NCBI GenBank assembly: GCA_900554615.1 | Contig: USIB01000016.1 | Coordinates: 1 to 24,652, forward strand | Reading direction: 5' to 3' | Length of the DNA: 24,652 nt | Source of the DNA: an uncultured Mycoplasmatota bacterium | GTDB taxonomy: Bacteria; Bacillota_I; Bacilli_A; RF39; UBA660 | In this document: positions 20,574 through 24,652 of the stretch, in pieces | Layout of the letters: the number at the start of each line of letters is the position of its first letter | How positions within the stretch are numbered: position 1 is the stretch's first letter | Notes under the pieces: model-generated | What the model was told of the DNA's origin: nothing | The model's database searches: none | The model's input: the letters and a program-made list of their open reading frames with translations, nothing else | Made by a program: the position numbers and the translations under genes

Positions 20574-23499
20574 AATCACCCTCCAATACATTTACATTAT
20601 TAATAATTACTTGATATTTATCATATCTTTTTTCTACTCTACCAAATATCTTTACAACATTACCTACTTTAATAGAATTAAATCTCTTATAAACATCTGG
20701 AAAACAAGTAAAATCTGCTTCACCAAATTCATCACTACCAACAATAAAAGCCATAATATCATTATTCTTAGTAGTAGTCTCTCTAATTTTACTAATCATA
20801 ACAATCATAAAAATTCTCTTATCAAAGAAATCACTAATATTAGAAGTATTAACAATAATACTATCATCTCTATACTTAGAAGCAGGATGATTAGTTAAAT
20901 AGAAGCCAATCGTTTTAAGTTCCAAAGAAATAAGTTCACTTTTATCATATTCATCATACAAAATAATCTCAGGCTCTAATTCTTTTAAAATACCTCCATC
21001 TTTAGCAATATCAGCATAATTAAGAAAAGTATCTAAATTAGAAATTAAAGTCTTTTTATTATATCCAAAAGAAATCGCACCAGCATAAATAAGACTAGAT
21101 ATAGTTTTCTTACCAATACCATAATTGATAGTTCTAGTAATAAAATCAGCAAAAGATAAATATTTACCCTTTTCTCTCTCTTTTAAAATATCATTAGAAA
21201 TAGAAGTACCTACACCACTAACAATAGATAAAGGACATCTAATACCATCATTGCTAGCAAAAAATCTATTTGTACTCTCATTAATATCAGGAGGAAGAAT
21301 TTTAATTCTATCCTTTCTTGCCCTATTAACATAGGTATTAATTTTATTAACATTTCCGATAGAGTTAGTAAGTATACCAGCAATAAAATATTTAAGAAAA
21401 TATGTCTTAATGAAGGCCATCTTATAAGCCGTAATAGCATAAGAAACAGAGTGTGATTTATTAAAACCATAGTTAGCAAACTTTAATATCAAGTCATACA
21501 CTTCAGTAGCGGTCCTCTCATCATATCCTCTTTTTACACTTGAACTAATAAATTTTGGTTTTTCTTTTAGTAATACTTCTTCTTTTTTCTTTGACATAGC
21601 TCTTCTTAAGATGTCTGCTTCTCCTAAGGTGTAACCTGCTAAAACTTGTGCTATTTGGATTATTTGTTCTTGATAGATAATTATACCATAAGTTGGTTTT
21701 AAGATACTTTCTAAGTTTGGATGAGGATATTTAACTTTTTCTTTTCCTTCTTTTCTTCTTATATATAAATCTAAATTATCCATTGGTCCTGGTCTATATA
21801 GGGCAATAGCAGCTATTATATCATCAAATGATGATACTTGTAATTTTTCTAAAAATCTTCGCATTCCATAGGACTCAAATTGAAATATTCCATTTGTTTT
21901 TACTTTTCTAAAGATTTCTAGAGTTTTTTTATCATCCATAGGAATATTAGAAAATGTTATATTTAAATGTTCATTTTTTCTAATGTTATCTATTACTTCC
22001 GCTATAAGGGTTAGATTTGATATTCCTAGAAAGTCCATTTTAAGAAGGCCTAATGGTTCTAGATAATCTTTTGAATATGCGGTTGTGTATATTCCTGCTG
22101 GATTTTTATATAGTGGTATTATTTCATCTAAGTTTGTTTTGCAAATTACTACTCCGGCAGCATGGATTGATACGTGTCTTGGTAGTCCTTCTAATTTTAG
22201 GGCTATTTTAAATAATTCTTTGACTTGGTTATTATCTTCAATATATTTTTTTAATTTAAGATTTTTATCTATTGATTCTGTTAGTGTTTTTTCTGTTACT
22301 AATCTTGCTATGTCATCTGTTATGGTAGTTGTTAGTCCTAGAACTCTTGCTACATCTCTTACTATTTGTTTAGCACCTAGTGTATTAAAAGTTATTATTT
22401 CTGCTACTTTTTTATTTCCGTATTTATTTATTACATATTCTATTACTTCTTCTCTTTTAGCACTGTCAAAATCTATATCAATATCGGGCATTGTTACTCT
22501 TTCGGGATTTAGAAATCTTTCAAATAATAAGTTATATTTTAATGGATCAATATCTGTTATTCCTAGAGTATAACTTACTAAAGAGCCTGCTGCTGATCCA
22601 CGACCTGGACCTACTAAAATATTGTTAAGTTTTGCATATTTTACATAATCCCATACTATTAAGAAATAATTACAAAATCCCATTTGATTAATTATTTTTA
22701 ATTCATAGTCTAATCTATCTTGATAAACTTTATCTACATTATTTTTTAATCTTCTTTTTAAACCTTTATTGCAGAGATTTGTTAAGTAACTATATGCATC
22801 TATTTTTTGATCATATACTGGTAATATATTGGGTGTATAAGTAATTTCTACATTACATAGATTAGATATATTAAAGGTATTTTCTATATCAGTAGCATCC
22901 GCGATTTGTTCTACTTCTTCTGAACTTAGAAGATACATATTTTTATTATTTCCAAATTCATATTCTCCTAAAGTTTTTCCTTCTTTTATCATTATTAAAT
23001 AATCTAAATATTTATAATCTTCTTTATATAAATAAGAAACATTATTTATAAATACTTTGTCTTTTGTAATATATTTTTTTTCTTCTATATTAGAGTATCC
23101 TATGAATTTAGTTTCATATATATTATAAATATCATCGTCATAATAGATATAAGGTATTACTAATATTAAATCTGTCTTATATTCTTTTAAATCATCTAAT
23201 GTTAAATTTCTTTCTGATATTAAAGTTGCTAATTTTATTAGATTTTTATAACCGTTATTATTTTTGGCATATAATAAAATTTTCTTATCTGAAACATCTA
23301 ATTCTATACCTATAATTGGTTTAATATTATTTTTTTTACATTCTTGATAAAATGTAATAACACCAAACATATTGTTGGTGTCTGTAATTGCTAAAGAGGT
23401 GTATCCTAAAGCTTTAGCACGAGATACTAATTTTGTTACTTCATTTAAACTATTTAATAGTGAATAACTTGTTTTTACCTGTAGTGCTGTATATTTCAT
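20566..23499 (-). CDS. dnaE: DNA polymerase III alpha subunit, DnaE type
   Basis: The 977-residue C-family polymerase has a degenerate PHP domain (1-70), the palm with GPGRGSAAGS (297-306) and the catalytic PDIDIDF (338-344), the fingers and beta-binding region, a helix-hairpin-helix part (YGIGKKTISSLIYAGA), and a C-terminal OB fold (KVGNVVKIFGRVEKRYDKYQVIINNV). It is short for the family (about 1,100). The PHP metal ligands are missing: LQVKTSYSLL replaces the usual HxH and TDTNNMFG replaces TDH, so the PHP part is probably non-catalytic. GGAGGTG precedes the ATG. The nucleotide composition of the coding strand changes sharply near residue 650 (see findings). Confidence 0.95.
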   Translation of the reverse strand: MKYTALQVKTSYSLLNSLNEVTKLVSRAKALGYTSLAITDTNNMFGVITFYQECKKNNIKPIIGIELDVSDKKILLYAKNNNGYKNLIKLATLISERNLTLDDLKEYKTDLILVIPYIYYDDDIYNIYETKFIGYSNIEEKKYITKDKVFINNVSYLYKEDYKYLDYLIMIKEGKTLGEYEFGNNKNMYLLSSEEVEQIADATDIENTFNISNLCNVEITYTPNILPVYDQKIDAYSYLTNLCNKGLKRRLKNNVDKVYQDRLDYELKIINQMGFCNYFLIVWDYVKYAKLNNILVGPGRGSAAGSLVSYTLGITDIDPLKYNLLFERFLNPERVTMPDIDIDFDSAKREEVIEYVINKYGNKKVAEIITFNTLGAKQIVRDVARVLGLTTTITDDIARLVTEKTLTESIDKNLKLKKYIEDNNQVKELFKIALKLEGLPRHVSIHAAGVVICKTNLDEIIPLYKNPAGIYTTAYSKDYLEPLGLLKMDFLGISNLTLIAEVIDNIRKNEHLNITFSNIPMDDKKTLEIFRKVKTNGIFQFESYGMRRFLEKLQVSSFDDIIAAIALYRPGPMDNLDLYIRRKEGKEKVKYPHPNLESILKPTYGIIIYQEQIIQIAQVLAGYTLGEADILRRAMSKKKEEVLLKEKPKFISSSVKRGYDERTATEVYDLILKFANYGFNKSHSVSYAITAYKMAFIKTYFLKYFIAGILTNSIGNVNKINTYVNRARKDRIKILPPDINESTNRFFASNDGIRCPLSIVSGVGTSISNDILKEREKGKYLSFADFITRTINYGIGKKTISSLIYAGAISFGYNKKTLISNLDTFLNYADIAKDGGILKELEPEIILYDEYDKSELISLELKTIGFYLTNHPASKYRDDSIIVNTSNISDFFDKRIFMIVMISKIRETTTKNNDIMAFIVGSDEFGEADFTCFPDVYKRFNSIKVGNVVKIFGRVEKRYDKYQVIINNVNVLEGDYE

Positions 23500-23517
23500 A
23501 TAGAATACACCTCCAAT

Positions 23518-23772
23518 CTAAAATTTCCAAAATAGATATGCTATTAATACTCCTGCTAAGGATATTATTAGGGCTAATCCCATTATTCCGGCAAAGCCGT
23601 TACTATGAACTCCAATATCTGATGTAAATATTCCTGATGCTTTTCTTTTAACTTTGAATTCATGTTGTAATTTATATTTTTTTCCTTGTAAATTTACTTT
23701 ATTACCTTCTGCTATTAAGGTATAATAGTTTCCTTTATCATCATTAAAATCTTTTTTTAAACACTCTTTCAT
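23518..23772 (-). CDS. Small single-helix membrane protein, 84 aa
   Basis: No family is recognised. The product has a basic soluble part (KDFNDDKGNYYTLIAEGNKVNLQGKKYKLQHEFKVKRK), then DIGVHSNGFAGIMG and one C-terminal membrane helix (LALIISLAGVLIAYLFWKF). I choose the ATG at 23772 (MKECLKKDF), with GTGAGGA 9 bases upstream; the longer reading starts at a GTG inside dnaI. It lies 10 bases behind dnaI and 18 bases before dnaE, so all three are probably co-transcribed. Confidence 0.65.
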   Translation of the reverse strand: MKECLKKDFNDDKGNYYTLIAEGNKVNLQGKKYKLQHEFKVKRKASGIFTSDIGVHSNGFAGIMGLALIISLAGVLIAYLFWKF

Positions 23773-23782
23773 TCTTTTTTCC

Positions 23783-24245
23783 TCACTTTCTTCTATTTTC
23801 ACTTATCATTGTCATTTGCTCTGATAATTGTTTTATTCTTTCTATAATTCTTTTTGCTTTTACTACTTCTACCCCTTTATTAGAAATACTTAAGTGTGTT
23901 TCTAATTCTTTTAGTGTCAAATTTGATGTAAAGAAAGTTGTCAGTCCTTCTTGCATTCTGTATTGCAATATTGTGCCTAGGACTTCATCTCTATTCCATT
24001 CTGTTGTTGTTTCTGCTCCTATATCATCTAATAGTAATATTTCAACTTTTTTAATTAGGTTAAATTTATCATTATATTCTCCATTTTCACTGAAGGAACT
24101 TTTTAAACTTCTTAAGAATTCTGGATAATATATTATTGCTACTTTATGATCATATTTTGCTAATTCATTTAAGGCTGCTGATATAAGGTAAGTTTTACCA
24201 CAACCAAAGTTTCCTGTTAAATATAATCCTTTTCTTTTATTACCT
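23783..24245 (-). pseudogene. dnaI: DnaI C-terminal half (helicase loader), 5'-truncated at a junction
   Basis: DnaI loads the replicative helicase DnaC onto DNA in Bacilli. Only the AAA+ half is present, reading from about 24232 as KGLYLTGNFGCGKTYL (Walker A), then KVEILLLDDIGAE (Walker B), EWNRDEVLGTILQYRM and FFTSNLTLKELETHL (sensor 1), to the TGA at 23783. The N-terminal helicase-binding half, about 150 residues, is missing. Upstream the frame closes at 24281-24283 and the sequence becomes an alarmone synthetase in another frame. Either a deletion or, more likely, an assembly junction cut the gene. Codons favour A in third position, as in the N-terminal half of dnaE. Confidence 0.85.
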
Positions 24246-24573
24246 TTACATCTTTTTGCGCATATAACATTTTTACCATTTCATATAAGTCATCCGTATA
24301 AGTACATACTGCTCTTACCCCTATCAAATCATTGATTTTTTCTTTTACTGTTTCTACATTTTCCGGCAGTTCTTTTCGTTTTAGTTTTGCCACAATACTG
24401 TCATAGGACTTTATCCTGCTGGTTTTGCTGTGAATTACCTTACGATGATACCGCATTCCCAAGTCCGCATCTATAATTTGCAATTTTGTTTTCAACATGC
24501 TAATGGCACATTCACTTTTTACAATAAAATCTTCGTTTTGCAAATATTCCTGCAATAAAATATTTTCCTTCAA
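24217..24573 (-). pseudogene. Small alarmone synthetase (RelA/SpoT-type) N-terminal fragment
   Basis: The fragment begins at a TTG with AAGGA upstream and encodes 118 residues. The N-terminal helices lead to RIKSYDSIVAKLKRKELP, then VKEKINDLIGVRAVCTYTDDLYEMVKMLYAQKDVKVIKEKDYI. This matches the small (p)ppGpp synthetases of the RelP/RelQ kind up to the point just before the GYRSYH motif that would hold catalytic residues. It stops there in the shared junction with dnaI. About half of the enzyme, including the catalytic part, is absent. The fragment has patches of 40-42% GC (24361-24480, hand count), higher than its neighbours, and some codons unlike theirs. Confidence 0.85.
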
Positions 24574-24652
24574 CTTTTATTTCCTTCCAACCTTCTATTC
24601 TCATATTTTACTCTATCCTTTCTGCCCGTATTTTACTACCACTTTTTGTAAA

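Noticed and set aside
22085..22573. 162-codon open frame on the plus strand inside dnaE
   Set aside because: It lies antisense to the conserved palm region of dnaE, has no ribosome binding site and gives a low-complexity Ser/Leu-rich product. It is a shadow of the A-ending codons of dnaE.

Overview
The window reads as chromosomal DNA of a low-GC Gram-positive bacterium of the Bacilli type, possibly an uncultured gut lineage near Mollicutes/Erysipelotrichia. The grounds are the very AT-rich composition, strong AGGAGG-type ribosome binding sites, SecA with a C-terminal SEC-C zinc motif, long-form HPF, DnaI, a PrsA-like foldase, YetF, and a pair of tiny YjcZ-like proteins. TGA is used as a stop and TGG encodes Trp, so the standard bacterial code applies. 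Nearly all genes lie on the minus strand. The exceptions are one hypothetical gene (4012-4476) and the two tiny YjcZ-like genes (8096-8328).

Layout from low to high coordinates. 1-557: truncated tyrosine-recombinase N-terminus plus a repeat-rich stretch that looks like the edge of a decayed integrated element. 558-3053: secA. 3231-3955: a small hypothetical gene bracketed by two copies of a 64-bp double-hairpin module. 4012-4963: two convergent hypothetical genes. 5098-9711: hpf, a sugar-nucleotide-type nucleotidyltransferase, a PrsA-like foldase, the YjcZ-like pair, a HIT hydrolase, a DUF3603-like protein and a small membrane protein. 9766-12867: rmuC and a 612-residue protein with seven 21-residue C-terminal repeats. 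12976-19818: a run of envelope genes (HdeD-like, polysaccharide deacetylase with Ig-like repeats, YetF, DUF2752, zinc-ribbon/TM2) downstream of valS, which overlaps an HD-fold phosphohydrolase gene. 20022-23772: gmk and dnaE, overlapping, and a small membrane protein. 23783-24573: the C-terminal half of dnaI joined to the N-terminal half of a small alarmone synthetase, almost certainly a chimeric junction.

The most interesting material is intergenic. (1) Tandem hairpins whose stems all differ but which nearly all share the top GCC-N4-GTC (a conserved C.T, or A.G on the other strand, mismatch, a closing pair and a 4-nt loop) occur as 3+3+2 copies in three gaps, each between the end of one gene and the promoter of the next. 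(2) A dispersed dyad TATCAACA-N5-TGTTGATA recurs about nine times, mostly behind genes and often as pairs about 42-43 bp apart. (3) Strand composition flips abruptly in the middle of dnaE near 21.54 kb. (4) The right end carries the dnaI/alarmone-synthetase junction. Items 3 and 4 mean that the right-hand 3 kb should be checked for recombination or misassembly before the gene order there is trusted.
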